Origin: DATLGB01 sp038258425 | Lineage (GTDB): Bacteria > Actinomycetota > Thermoleophilia > Solirubrobacterales > Solirubrobacteraceae | Assembly (NCBI GenBank): GCA_038258425.1 | Contig: JBBSPV010000012.1 | Location: forward strand, 16,819 to 80,818 | Reading direction: 5' to 3' | Length of the DNA: 64,000 nucleotides | Part shown: piece after piece, positions 57,163-64,000 of the stretch | Numbering within the stretch: position 1 is the first letter of the stretch | Layout: every line of letters starts with the position of its first letter | The notes under the pieces: model-generated | What the model was told of the DNA's origin: nothing | Seen by the model: the letters and a program-made list of their open reading frames with translations, nothing else | Database searches by the model: none | Made by a program: the position numbers and the translations under genes

Positions 57163-57359
57163 GGGCCGGGCCCGACGGCGACGTCGACCATCCGTCCACG
57201 CCGCCTCAAGCCCGGCGGCGTTCCGGCCGATAGGCCTCGAACGGGAGCGTTGAGCCTGACGCCGTTCGCCGGTCCACTGGACCCGCCCGAGCGCGCCGCG
57301 CCACACTTGATTCTCTGAACTGCACCCCGCGGCGTCCTCGTCGCAGCACGGAGGATCAC

Positions 57360-58559
57360 ATGGCTCCACGAGCCACCCAGCCGGTGGACGCTGCACGCGT
57401 CCTCGGCCACCGCCACGCCCCCACGGCCGGCACCGGCATCCGACGCGGCCTCGGCGCGCTGGCGATGGCCCTGCTGCTCGCCGCGACGCTCGCTGCAAGC
57501 GCCCACGCGGCGTCCGTCGGCCTGGGCACCGCCGAGAGCTTCAGCGTGCTCGGCGGCAGCGCCGTCACCAACACCGGTCCCAGCACGCTCGGCGGCGACC
57601 TCGGCGTGAGTCCGGGTACGGCCATCTCGGGATTCCCGCCCGGAACGGTGTCCGGCGTGGTCCACGCCAACGATGCCGTCGCCCTGCAGGCGCAGTCCGA
57701 CCTCACGACCGCCTACGACGACGCCGCCGGGCGCAGCTCGACGGCGACGGTGTCGGCGGACCTCGCCGGCCAGCGCCTGACCTCCGGTGTGTACACGTCG
57801 GCCACGTCGCTCGGCCTCAGCGGTGATCTCACACTCGACGCCCAGGGCGACGCGGGCGCGGTGTTCGTGTTCCAGGCCGGATCGACCCTGACCACCGGCA
57901 CGAACAGCCGCGTGCAGCTCATCGGCGGCGCTCAGGCGTGCAACGTCTTCTGGCAGGTCGGCAGCTCCGCGACCATCGGGACGACCACGGCCTTCACAGG
58001 CAACATCCTGGCCCTGACGTCCATCTCGCTGAAGACCGGCGCGACGGTCCAGGGCCGGGCGCTGGCGCGCAACGGCGCGGTCACCCTGGACAACAATCGG
58101 GTGACGCGGGCGCGATGCGCGACCGCCTCCGGCACGCCCGAGAGCTCGCCGGGCGCGAGCGACGGCACGCCCATCAGCTCACGCTCCACCACCACGCGCC
58201 CCCCTGTGGTCACCAGCGGGTCGGCGTCGGCCGTCGGCGGCCATCGAGTCCGGCTGAGGGGCCGGGTGCGTTCACGGTCGACCGGTAGCACGTACTACTT
58301 CCAGTACGGGCGGACACGGAGTTACGGCCACCGCACGACGCGCCACCGGGCGCCGAGGGCCGGAGCGTCGGCACGGGTTCACGGCCGCACGCGGCCACTG
58401 AAGGCGGGGAGGACCTACCACTATCGCCTCGTCGGCGTCGGCCCGGGTGGCCGCAAGACCCACGGTGCCGACCACACGTTCCGCACGCGCGGGCGACCGC
58501 GCGGGCCGTCGAGCTCCCCGGCGCGTCCGCCGCACACCAACAGCGGGTTCACGGGCTGA
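57360..58559 (+). CDS. DUF3494 ice-binding protein with C-terminal extension domain
   Basis: 399 residues. A signal peptide is about residues 28-50 (RGLGALAMALLLAATLAASA). Residues 51-250 are an ice-binding (DUF3494) domain: LGTAESFSVLGGSAVTNTGP, LGGDLGVSPGTAISGFPPG, TLDAQGDAGAVFVFQAGSTL, GGAQACNVFWQVGSSATIG and ALTSISLKTGATVQGRALA. A Ser/Thr linker leads to an extension at about 285-385 with STYYFQYGRTRSYG and LKAGRTYHYRLVGVGPGGRK, a fibronectin-III-like domain common in Thermoleophilia surface proteins. GGAGG precedes the ATG by five bases. Ice binding or surface adhesion is the family role. A terminator follows. The 197-base upstream gap shows no recognised motif. Confidence 0.92.
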   Translation: MAPRATQPVDAARVLGHRHAPTAGTGIRRGLGALAMALLLAATLAASAHAASVGLGTAESFSVLGGSAVTNTGPSTLGGDLGVSPGTAISGFPPGTVSGVVHANDAVALQAQSDLTTAYDDAAGRSSTATVSADLAGQRLTSGVYTSATSLGLSGDLTLDAQGDAGAVFVFQAGSTLTTGTNSRVQLIGGAQACNVFWQVGSSATIGTTTAFTGNILALTSISLKTGATVQGRALARNGAVTLDNNRVTRARCATASGTPESSPGASDGTPISSRSTTTRPPVVTSGSASAVGGHRVRLRGRVRSRSTGSTYYFQYGRTRSYGHRTTRHRAPRAGASARVHGRTRPLKAGRTYHYRLVGVGPGGRKTHGADHTFRTRGRPRGPSSSPARPPHTNSGFTG

Positions 58560-58568
58560 ACTGCAAGC

Positions 58569-58596
58569 GAGGGCGGGCGCCACGGTGCCCGCCCTC
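58569..58596. terminator. Hairpin terminator after ice-binding protein gene
   Basis: Ten-base-pair perfect stem GAGGGCGGGC / GCCCGCCCTC with an eight-base loop (GCCACGGT), starting nine bases after the stop at 58559. No T tract follows. Confidence 0.78.
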
Positions 58597-58621
58597 CGGT
58601 CCGCCTGCCGCCCAGCTCATC

Positions 58622-59401
58622 GTGCCCAGCGTTCGCCACGTGCCCATCCGGATCGCCGCCGTGCTGATCCTCGGCGCCAGCGGCTCGGCGGTCGCCGCGG
58701 CCGGCACGGCGGGCGCGGCACCGCGGCCCGCGCTGCCGGCGGTCCAGCGGCTCGTGACGCTCGAGCGCGGGCACGAGGTGTTCGCCCGTCCCGACCGACG
58801 TTCCCCGAGGCGAGCCACGGTCCATCGCCGGCGCCCGATCACCGGGGGACGGACGGTGCTGCCGCTGCTGCGTGAGCTCACCGCTGGCGACGGGCGCCGA
58901 TGGCTGCGTGTCCGGTTGCCCGGACGCCCGAACGGCCACGCCGGCTGGATCTCGTCTCGCGCGACCCGCTTCGGCCGGACGGGCTGGGGGCTGCTCGCCG
59001 AGCCGGTGAGGCGCCGCGTGACGGTCTTCCGCGACGGCCGGGTCGTGCGCCGCTTCCGGGCCGTCGTGGGCAAGCCCTCGACGCCCACCCCGCTGGGGCA
59101 CTTCTTCGTCGAGGAGACCGTGAAGCTCCCTCGAGGGCGGGCCGGTGCGCCGTTCGCCCTGGCCCTGAGCGCTCGGTCGTCGGTCCTGCACCAGTTCGCC
59201 GGCGGCCCGGGGCAGATCGCGCTGCACGGGCTCGACCGGGTCGGCGGCGTTCCCGGTACGGCCGCCTCACACGGCTGCCTCCGGCTCGAGAATCGCAACG
59301 TCCGCTGGCTGGCCGCCCGCATCGGACCCGGCGTGCCGGTCACGATCCGCGGTCGCGCGACCGGCCTGCGGGGCCGGGCCGTGGGCGCCACGGCGCGCTG
59401 A
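58622..59401 (+). CDS. L,D-transpeptidase (YkuD) family protein
   Basis: 259 residues. Signal peptide about residues 10-32 (IRIAAVLILGASGSAVAAAG). An SH3-like segment (RWLRVRLPGRPNGHAGWISS) precedes the YkuD domain: VVGKPSTPTPLGHFFVEETV, IALHGLDRVGGVPG and catalytic AASHGCLRLEN with the active Cys and His. It would form 3-3 peptidoglycan cross-links or attach proteins. GTG 58622 is used; GTG 58640 is an alternative. No ribosome binding site is visible. It is 62 bases downstream of the ice-binding gene, after a terminator. Confidence 0.9.
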   Translation: MPSVRHVPIRIAAVLILGASGSAVAAAGTAGAAPRPALPAVQRLVTLERGHEVFARPDRRSPRRATVHRRRPITGGRTVLPLLRELTAGDGRRWLRVRLPGRPNGHAGWISSRATRFGRTGWGLLAEPVRRRVTVFRDGRVVRRFRAVVGKPSTPTPLGHFFVEETVKLPRGRAGAPFALALSARSSVLHQFAGGPGQIALHGLDRVGGVPGTAASHGCLRLENRNVRWLAARIGPGVPVTIRGRATGLRGRAVGATAR

Positions 59402-59492
59402 GCGGGCCACGCAGGCCGAGCCCGGAGGCGGGGCCGGCCTTCGGGCGGCCCAAGCCCCGAAGCCTCGGGGCCTGGGAGGCCGTCCGACTCCA

Positions 59493-59576
59493 TGCGGCCG
59501 AGTGGACTCGAACCACCACGAGCTTTCGCCCACAGCGCCCTCAACGCTGCGCGTCTACCTATTCCGCCACGGCCGC
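59493..59576 (-). tRNA. tRNA-Leu (anticodon GAG)
   Basis: 84 nucleotides on the minus strand. Acceptor arms GCGGCCG and CGGCCGC pair perfectly. The anticodon stem CAGCG/CGCTG holds the seven-base loop TTGAGGG, with anticodon GAG reading CUC leucine codons. The long variable arm (TGGGCGAAAGCTCGT) is typical of tRNA-Leu. T-arm contains GGTTCGAGTCC. CCA is not encoded (the gene ends in A followed by TGG), so it is added after transcription. Confidence 0.95.
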
Positions 59577-59664
59577 GCGGCGACCGGGAAGCCTAGCGGT
59601 CCGGGGGTCCGCCGGCTCGCGGCGGGCCGACGGTTGCTTCCGTCTGCCGGGGGTACTACGGTGT

Positions 59665-59678
59665 CGAACACGTGTTCG
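59665..59678. promoter_or_regulatory. LexA (SOS) box of lexA
   Basis: CGAACACGTGTTCG, a perfect palindrome, 33 bases upstream of the lexA ATG. It matches actinobacterial SOS boxes and indicates self-control by LexA. Confidence 0.9.
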
Positions 59679-59710
59679 CATCACCCGCTCGGAAGGGAGC
59701 GTCCCCCCGC

Positions 59711-60349
59711 ATGGACATCGGCAAGGAACTCACGAAGCGCCAGCAGGAGATCTACGACTTCATCGGCAAGTACTCCGCGAAGTACGGGTATCCGCCGACG
59801 GTCCGCGACATCGGCAAGGCCGTGGGTCTCGCGTCGTCCTCCACGGTCCACGCGCATCTCGCGAACCTCGAGAAGGCGGGCCTGCTGCGGAGGGATCCCT
59901 CCAAGCCGCGCGCGATCGAGCTGCTCGACCGGGCGGCCGGCGCGGCCGCGGACGCCATCCGCTCCGTCGTCGGGGGCACCGGCCTGCCGATCGTCGGCGC
60001 CGTCGCCGCGGGCCAGCCCATCCTCGCGGAGGAGAACATCGAGGAGTACGTCGAGGTGCCGCCCCTGGCGGGGGGCGCCGAGGGCGAGTACGTGCTGCGC
60101 ATCCGCGGCGACTCGATGAAGGACGCGGGCATCCTCCAGGACGACTACGTGGTCGTGAAACGCGCGGAGACGGCCACCGACGGCGAGATCGTCGTCGCGC
60201 TCGTGGGAGAGGAGGCGACGGTCAAGCGCTTCTTCCGGGAGGACGACCACGTGCGCCTGCAGCCGGAGAACCAGACCATGGAGCCCATCCGCTCCCGCGA
60301 GGTGCGGGTGCTCGGCCGGGTCGTCGGCGTGTTCCGGCAGGTGGGCTGA
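59711..60349 (+). CDS. lexA: LexA repressor
   Basis: 212 residues. N-terminal winged helix: ELTKRQQEIYDFIGKYSAKY, then TVRDIGKAVGLASSSTVHAH. The self-cleavage site is Ala100-Gly101 in VGAVAAGQPIL. Catalytic Ser135 is in RGDSMKDAG and Lys172 in GEEATVKRFF. RecA-stimulated cleavage would lift repression of SOS genes. Upstream lies a perfect SOS box. AGGGAG lies 11 bases before the ATG. The next gene follows after one base, so it is part of the same message. Confidence 0.97.
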   Translation: MDIGKELTKRQQEIYDFIGKYSAKYGYPPTVRDIGKAVGLASSSTVHAHLANLEKAGLLRRDPSKPRAIELLDRAAGAAADAIRSVVGGTGLPIVGAVAAGQPILAEENIEEYVEVPPLAGGAEGEYVLRIRGDSMKDAGILQDDYVVVKRAETATDGEIVVALVGEEATVKRFFREDDHVRLQPENQTMEPIRSREVRVLGRVVGVFRQVG

Positions 60350-60350
60350 G

Positions 60351-60659
60351 ATGGGCGCCCTGGCCGTCGAGGGCCGGGCGGGGCCGGTCGCGCGTCCGGC
60401 GCAGCCGCCGCTGTTCGTCGTGGCCGATCCGGCCCGCCCGGGCGGTACCGCCGTGGCCGACGCGCCGGGCCGGCGGCCCGTCGCGGCGCGGGCGCCGGTG
60501 CGGACGCTCGGCGACGTGCTCGGCGCCGCATGGGGCGAGGTCGCCGCCGGGCGCCAGGCCGTGTGCCCGTTGTGCACGGGTGCGCTGCGGCCGCGCTGGT
60601 CGGCGGGGGCGGGCGCCGTCGGCGGTCGCTGCGGGGACTGCGGCACGACGCTGGAGTAG
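60351..60659 (+). CDS. Small zinc-ribbon protein co-transcribed with lexA
   Basis: 102 residues beginning one base after lexA stops. The N-terminal half is Pro/Ala/Arg-rich and probably disordered (ARPAQPPLFVVADPARPGG). The C-terminal 35 residues contain VCPLCTGALRPRW and GRCGDCGTTLE, a CxxC-CxxC zinc ribbon. The family is not recognised. Co-transcription with lexA suggests it is induced by DNA damage; by position it resembles the small cell-division inhibitors linked to lexA in other bacteria, but it has no sequence feature of them. Confidence 0.75.
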   Translation: MGALAVEGRAGPVARPAQPPLFVVADPARPGGTAVADAPGRRPVAARAPVRTLGDVLGAAWGEVAAGRQAVCPLCTGALRPRWSAGAGAVGGRCGDCGTTLE

Positions 60660-60695
60660 GCGGGCGGCGCACGACTCGAGGGGTACCGTGGCCGG

Positions 60696-61313
60696 ATGGG
60701 GTTCTACGACGACCGGGTCCTGCCTCGCATCATCGACCTGGCCTGCGGGGTCAAGCCCGTCGAGGCCCAGCGTCGCCGCGTCTGCGACGGACTCGCGGGT
60801 GACGTCGTCGAACTCGGCTTCGGCTCGGGACTCAACGTCCCCTTCTACCCGTCGGCCGTCTCGCGGGTCTCCGCCGTCGAACCGTCAGACCTCGGCTGGA
60901 AGCTCGCCACCAAGCGCCTGCGGGCCACGAACCTGCGCGTCGTGCGGGACGGCCGCGACGCGCAAGCCCTGCCGTTGCCCGACGACAGTCACGATGCCGC
61001 CCTGTCGACCTGGACCCTGTGCTCGATCCCCGACGTCGTCGCCGCGCTTCGGGAGGTCCGACGAGTCTTGAAGCCCGGCGCGCAGCTGCACTTCGTCGAG
61101 CACGGGCTCGCCCCCGACGAGTCGGTGCGCCGCTGGCAGCATCGCCTGGAGCCGCTCCAGAAGCGGCTGGTGGGCGGGTGTCACCTGACCCGGCCGGTCG
61201 TCGACCTGCTGGTGGATGCGGGCTTCGAGATCCGCGAGCTCGACGTGTTCTATGAAGCGGGTTCGCCGAAGCCCCTCGGAGCCAACTCGCTCGGGCTCGC
61301 GATCTCGCCCTAG
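60696..61313 (+). CDS. Class I SAM-dependent methyltransferase (METTL7-like)
   Basis: 205 residues. Motif I is VVELGFGSGLNVPFYP; VSAVEPSDLGWKLA follows; ALSTWTLCSIPDVVAALREV with VLKPGAQLHFVEHG are later motifs. This pattern (with LCSI and FVEHG) is that of the METTL7/UbiE-like group, some of which methylate thiols. The substrate is unknown. The stop shares CTAG with that of the convergent dehydrogenase. Confidence 0.87.
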   Translation: MGFYDDRVLPRIIDLACGVKPVEAQRRRVCDGLAGDVVELGFGSGLNVPFYPSAVSRVSAVEPSDLGWKLATKRLRATNLRVVRDGRDAQALPLPDDSHDAALSTWTLCSIPDVVAALREVRRVLKPGAQLHFVEHGLAPDESVRRWQHRLEPLQKRLVGGCHLTRPVVDLLVDAGFEIRELDVFYEAGSPKPLGANSLGLAISP

Positions 61314-62158
61314 CTCGTGTAGTCGTAGAACCCGCGGCCGCTCTTGCGGCCGAGCAGCCCGGCCTCGACCATCCGGTTGAGCAGCGCGGGAGCGACGGAG
61401 GCCGGGTCGCGGAACTCGTTGTGGAGCGACGTGCAGACCGCGAGCGTCGTGTCGAGGCCGATGAGGTCGGCGAGGCGCAGCGGCCCCATGGGGTGCGCGC
61501 ACCCGAGCACCATCCCGTTGTCGATGTCCTCGCGGGCGGCGAAGCCCGACTCGAACATGCGGATGGCCGAGACGATGTAGGGGATCAGCAGCGCGTTGAC
61601 GACGAAGCCGGCGCGGTCCTGCGAGTCGATGCAGGTCTTGCCGAGCGTGTCCTGCGCGAAGGCGCGGGCGGTGGCGAGCGTCTCCTCCGCGGTCATGATG
61701 GACCGGACGAGCTCGACGAGGTCGAGCACCGGCACCGGGTTGAAGAAGTGCAGGCCGAGGACCCGGTCGGGGTTCGCCGTCTCGCCCGCGAGCTTCATGA
61801 TCGGCACGGAGGAGGTGTTGGAGGCGAGCCAGTCGGCGTCGGGCAGCAGCTCGTCCAGGCGCCGGAAGAGGTCGCGCTTGGCCTGCTCGTCCTCGACGAT
61901 GGCCTCGATCGCGGCGTCGGCTCCCGCCGCGTCCTCGAGCGCGTGCGACACGGCGAGGCGGTCCAGGGCGGCGTCGCGCGCGTCGCCCTCGAGCTTGCCC
62001 CGGCGCACGGCGCGGTCCAGCGACGTCTCGATCGTCGCGCGGGCGCGCTCGGCGCGCTCCGCGCCGTCCTCGATCACCGTCACGTCCACGCCACCCCGGA
62101 GACAGACCTCCGCGATCCCCGACCCCATCTGGCCTCCGCCCACGACTGCCACCCGCAT
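61310..62158 (-). CDS. 3-Hydroxyacyl-CoA (3-hydroxybutyryl-CoA) dehydrogenase
   Basis: 282 residues, the usual monofunctional size. NAD-binding start VAVVGGGQMGSGIAEVCLRG; ASNTSSVPIMKLAGETANPD and VLGLHFFNPVPVLDLVELVR carry the catalytic His; the C-terminal domain begins GFVVNALLIPYIVSAIRMFE with DIDNGMVLGCAHPMGPLRLA. It oxidises 3-hydroxyacyl-CoA with NAD(P)+ (or the reverse) in fatty-acid or PHB metabolism. It converges with the methyltransferase gene. Confidence 0.93.
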   Translation of the reverse strand: MRVAVVGGGQMGSGIAEVCLRGGVDVTVIEDGAERAERARATIETSLDRAVRRGKLEGDARDAALDRLAVSHALEDAAGADAAIEAIVEDEQAKRDLFRRLDELLPDADWLASNTSSVPIMKLAGETANPDRVLGLHFFNPVPVLDLVELVRSIMTAEETLATARAFAQDTLGKTCIDSQDRAGFVVNALLIPYIVSAIRMFESGFAAREDIDNGMVLGCAHPMGPLRLADLIGLDTTLAVCTSLHNEFRDPASVAPALLNRMVEAGLLGRKSGRGFYDYTS

Positions 62159-62223
62159 CCGACGCTCCTCGCTCGACTGTCCGCCGCAAGCTAGCCCGCT
62201 GGCGCGGGGAAGTCCGCCGCGCT

Positions 62224-62562
62224 AGCGTCGGGCGGGCAGGCCGAGCAGCCGCGGGGGCGCGTGCGCCCTCGAGGACAGTCCGGACACCGAAGGGCGAGGT
62301 GGTCGGTAACGCCGACCCGGGGAAACCCGCGGGAAAGTGCCACAGAAATGACACCGCCCAAGGCCGTGCCCACGGGCGCGGCCCGGCAAGGGTGAAATGG
62401 TGCGGTAAGAGCGCACCGGCGTCGCGGTGACGCGGCGGCCAAGGCAAACCCCACCCGGTGCAAGGCCGAGCAGGACCGTTCGCAGGTTGCCCGCCGAGGT
62501 CCAGGTTGGCCGCTCAGATGGATGGCTGCTCTCGACAGGATCCGGCTTACAGGCCCGCTACG
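62224..62562 (+). ncRNA. rnpB: RNase P RNA (bacterial type A)
   Basis: The conserved blocks of RNase P RNA occur in order: GAGGACAGTCCGGACACC (62271-62288) near the 5' end, the AGTGCCACAGAAATGACACC block, AGGGTGAAATGGTGCGGTAAG, GGCAAACCCCACCCGG, and near the 3' end AGGATCCGGCTTACAGG. Terminal helix P1 pairs GCGGGC (62232-62237) with GCCCGC (62553-62558). Ends are approximate by a few bases. It matures tRNA 5' ends. No protein gene is called over it, although long frames remain open by chance. A strong terminator follows. Confidence 0.95.
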
Positions 62563-62592
62563 GAACGAGCCCCGCTCTCGCGGGGCTCGTTC
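62563..62592 (+). terminator. Intrinsic terminator of rnpB
   Basis: Perfect 13-base-pair stem GAACGAGCCCCGC / GCGGGGCTCGTTC with a TCTC loop, followed by TATTC. It starts directly after the RNase P RNA. Confidence 0.9.
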
Positions 62593-62699
62593 TATTCGGG
62601 AGGCATCCCCGGCGGGCGAGCCGGGGCCGGAGGCGGGTTGCGGTCGCTGGCGCGACAGCGACTCGCCCGGACCCCGTCGTCGCCGAGGGGAGCCGGCCG

Positions 62700-63401
62700 C
62701 TACAGCGCGGTCGGACCGCCGGCCTCGGGCGTCGTCTCGTCCTCGTCGTCCGCGAGCAGGCGGTACAGCGACCTGCGCGCGTCCTTGAGGATGTCGCGGG
62801 CCTGGGCGACCTGGGCGTCGTTGCCCGCGGTCGCGACCTGCATCGCGGCCGAGCCGAGCTGCCACAGCAGCCCGCGGAGCTCGAGCCGCTCCTCGCCGAC
62901 GTGCTCGCCGGCCTGCTTCCACGGCTCGCCGAGCTCCTCGCGGTGCTCCTCGACGTAGGTCCGGCCGGCGTCCGTGAGGGTGTAGGCCTTGCGGCCCTCG
63001 ACCTCTCCGGCGCTGACGAGCCCCTCGTCCTCGAGCTGGGCGAGCGCGGGGTAGACCGAGCCGGGGCTCGGGCGCCAGGCGCCCTCGGAGCGCTGCTCGA
63101 TCTCCTGCATCAGCCCGTAGCCGTTGCGCGGCTCCTCGGCGAGCAGGACGAGCAGGGCGGCGCGGACGTCGCCGCGGCGCATCCGGCGCCGCCGGCCGCC
63201 ACGGCCGCCGAAGCCGCCGGGACCGAAGCCGCTGCGGCGCAGGCCCTCGGCCGGGTCGCCCGGGCCGCCCCATGGCGGTCCGTGGCGGTGGCCGCCCGGT
63301 CCGCGTCCGGTCATGGCGTACGCCGCCATGGCCTCGCGCCAGTCCGGCCGGCAGCGACGACCGGAGCCGCCGCGGTGTGGGAGTGCGTATGCACTGGTCA
63401 T
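62700..63401 (-). CDS. PadR-family transcriptional regulator
   Basis: 233 residues. Residues 1-70 are Gly/Arg/Pro/His-rich and probably disordered (e.g. GPGGHRHGPPWGGPGDP). The PadR winged helix follows: RAALLVLLAEEPRNGYGLMQ, SPGSVYPALAQLEDEGLV, then GRKAYTLTDAGRTYVEEH. A C-terminal helix pair (LRGLLWQLGSAAMQV) would dimerise. GAGGAC precedes the ATG at 63401. A perfect operator-like palindrome lies at 63442-63460. PadR proteins respond to small molecules or antimicrobials; the ligand is not known. The target may be its own gene and a gene beyond the broken right end. Confidence 0.9.
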   Translation of the reverse strand: MTSAYALPHRGGSGRRCRPDWREAMAAYAMTGRGPGGHRHGPPWGGPGDPAEGLRRSGFGPGGFGGRGGRRRRMRRGDVRAALLVLLAEEPRNGYGLMQEIEQRSEGAWRPSPGSVYPALAQLEDEGLVSAGEVEGRKAYTLTDAGRTYVEEHREELGEPWKQAGEHVGEERLELRGLLWQLGSAAMQVATAGNDAQVAQARDILKDARRSLYRLLADDEDETTPEAGGPTAL

Positions 63402-63441
63402 GTGGTTGTCCTCTGGTCGGTTATAAGAACACGTCAAAGAT

Positions 63442-63460
63442 ATATCGTAACCGTCGATAT
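63442..63460. promoter_or_regulatory. PadR operator-like palindrome
   Basis: ATATCG-N7-CGATAT, perfect in both six-base arms, 41 bases upstream of the PadR start. On the minus strand TATAAC at 63425-63420 is a likely -10, and the palindrome covers the -35 region. This is a standard position for self-repression. Confidence 0.65.
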
Positions 63461-63496
63461 GTCAAGGGTGGGCCGATAACTGGGAGGGTGGTCGAG

Positions 63497-63620
<124 letters not shown>

Positions 63621-64000
63621 TAGTGCGTTTCGATGGAAAAGGTACATTGCAACCCGTGTGCCAATCCGAAATTTCCAGTGCAATCGGTTGCATTCCATTG
63701 CAGTATAACAAGTTACGCCGATTCCGCCCGTTCCCCCGCAAATAGGTGGTTGTTCATTTAGGTTTACAGTACCAATGGGGGGTTGCCCCGCATTTCGGCC
63801 AATAACCCGTTACAGCATAACAGGTTATGCGAGTGTAAACCAAACGATACAGGTGTAAACGGTCCCGATGGGGGGAGGGGTTTACACTTTTGAGTCCAGC
63901 CCCGCAACGGTCGAACGCAACCCATTGCAGCATAACAGGTTATGGCCGAAACGGCCGAAACGGCGATCCCTATATATACATGCAACGCGAAGCAATTACG
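63621..64000. other. Low-GC segment of different origin with short repeats
   Basis: 380 bases with much more A and T than the rest and no convincing gene. A 22-base motif occurs three times: around 63696-63717 (CATTGCAGTATAACAAGTTA), 63808-63831 and 63923-63945 (core GCAGCATAACAGGTTATG, itself palindromic as CATAAC-AG-GTTATG). GTGTAAAC occurs at 63833 and 63853 and inverted (GTTTACAC) at 63880. This looks like regulatory or replication-related DNA from another replicon or organism. Confidence 0.6.

Noticed and set aside
57163..57359. Possible riboswitch upstream of the ice-binding protein gene
   Set aside because: No known aptamer core was recognised in the 197 bases.
62191..63273. Minus-strand open frame over RNase P RNA and the PadR gene
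   Set aside because: The DNA is a non-coding RNA and an antisense shadow; no protein family seen.

Overview
The window is very GC-rich (third codon positions are almost all G or C) and gene-dense, with many 1- to 4-base overlaps between genes, frequent GTG starts and several probably leaderless promoters. A lexA gene with an actinobacterial-type SOS box, ECF sigma/anti-sigma genes, LAL/SARP and DUF2277 proteins, and an ice-binding protein carrying the 'YYFQYG...TYHYRLVG' extension domain together suggest an actinobacterium, most likely of class Thermoleophilia (Solirubrobacterales). The class-level placement is inference. The last 380 bases (63621-64000) are much richer in A+T and are joined to the rest by an 81-base C tract, so they probably do not belong to the same molecule.

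Layout. 1-1801: end of an ArsR regulator and two cation-diffusion-facilitator genes. 1814-6422: phosphodiester glycosidase, DUF347 membrane protein, PAP2 phosphatase and a membrane GGDEF/HD-GYP protein. 6434-11969: DUF2231-cytochrome c protein, ArnT-like and DPM1-like glycosyltransferases, a histidine kinase and response regulator arranged tail to tail, and GtrA. 12084-16834: alkaline phosphatase, an M4 protease (protealysin type) with its emfourin inhibitor, DUF2243 and CtaG. 17129-22814: gamma-glutamyltransferase, DUF2277, and an envelope-stress locus in which an ECF sigma factor and a zinc-finger/Asp23 anti-sigma factor face a five-gene Asp23/AmaP/DUF2273 operon. 22822-28683: secreted beta-propeller, acyl-CoA ligase, cold-shock protein, HMG-CoA lyase type enzyme and FAD/Rieske oxidoreductase.

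28781-32314: an SOS-box-preceded small gene, a frameshifted MFS transporter with a long coiled-coil tail, and a decayed second copy of the small gene. 32361-35004: biotin-dependent carboxyltransferase fusion and a methyltransferase. 35088-41862: a zinc-homeostasis island with a Fur/Zur regulator, an ABC importer containing a permease-binding protein fusion, a divergent CxxC small protein, an M28 peptidase and a UPF0718/TIGR03943 pair. 41907-44818: ccmE-ccmF-ccmI-like cytochrome c maturation genes. 45384-48355: secG, mobA, a TldD/PmbA protein and an ArsR-SRPBCC pair.

48363-52182: tyrosine/homogentisate catabolism (hppD, hmgA, iron alcohol dehydrogenase) with a divergent Lrp regulator. 52303-57162: tautomerase, cupin, SARP/LAL regulator, DUF4242, GNAT-like protein and LysR. 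57360-59401: ice-binding protein and L,D-transpeptidase. 59493-63401: tRNA-Leu(GAG), lexA with a linked zinc-ribbon gene, methyltransferase, 3-hydroxyacyl-CoA dehydrogenase, RNase P RNA with a strong terminator, and a PadR regulator with a clear operator.

No CRISPR array, rRNA or transposase was seen. The most interesting points are the sigma/Asp23 locus, a predicted new SOS-regulon gene with its decayed duplicate, the zinc island with its fused permease-binding protein, two classes of palindromic repeat, and the poly-C junction at the right end.
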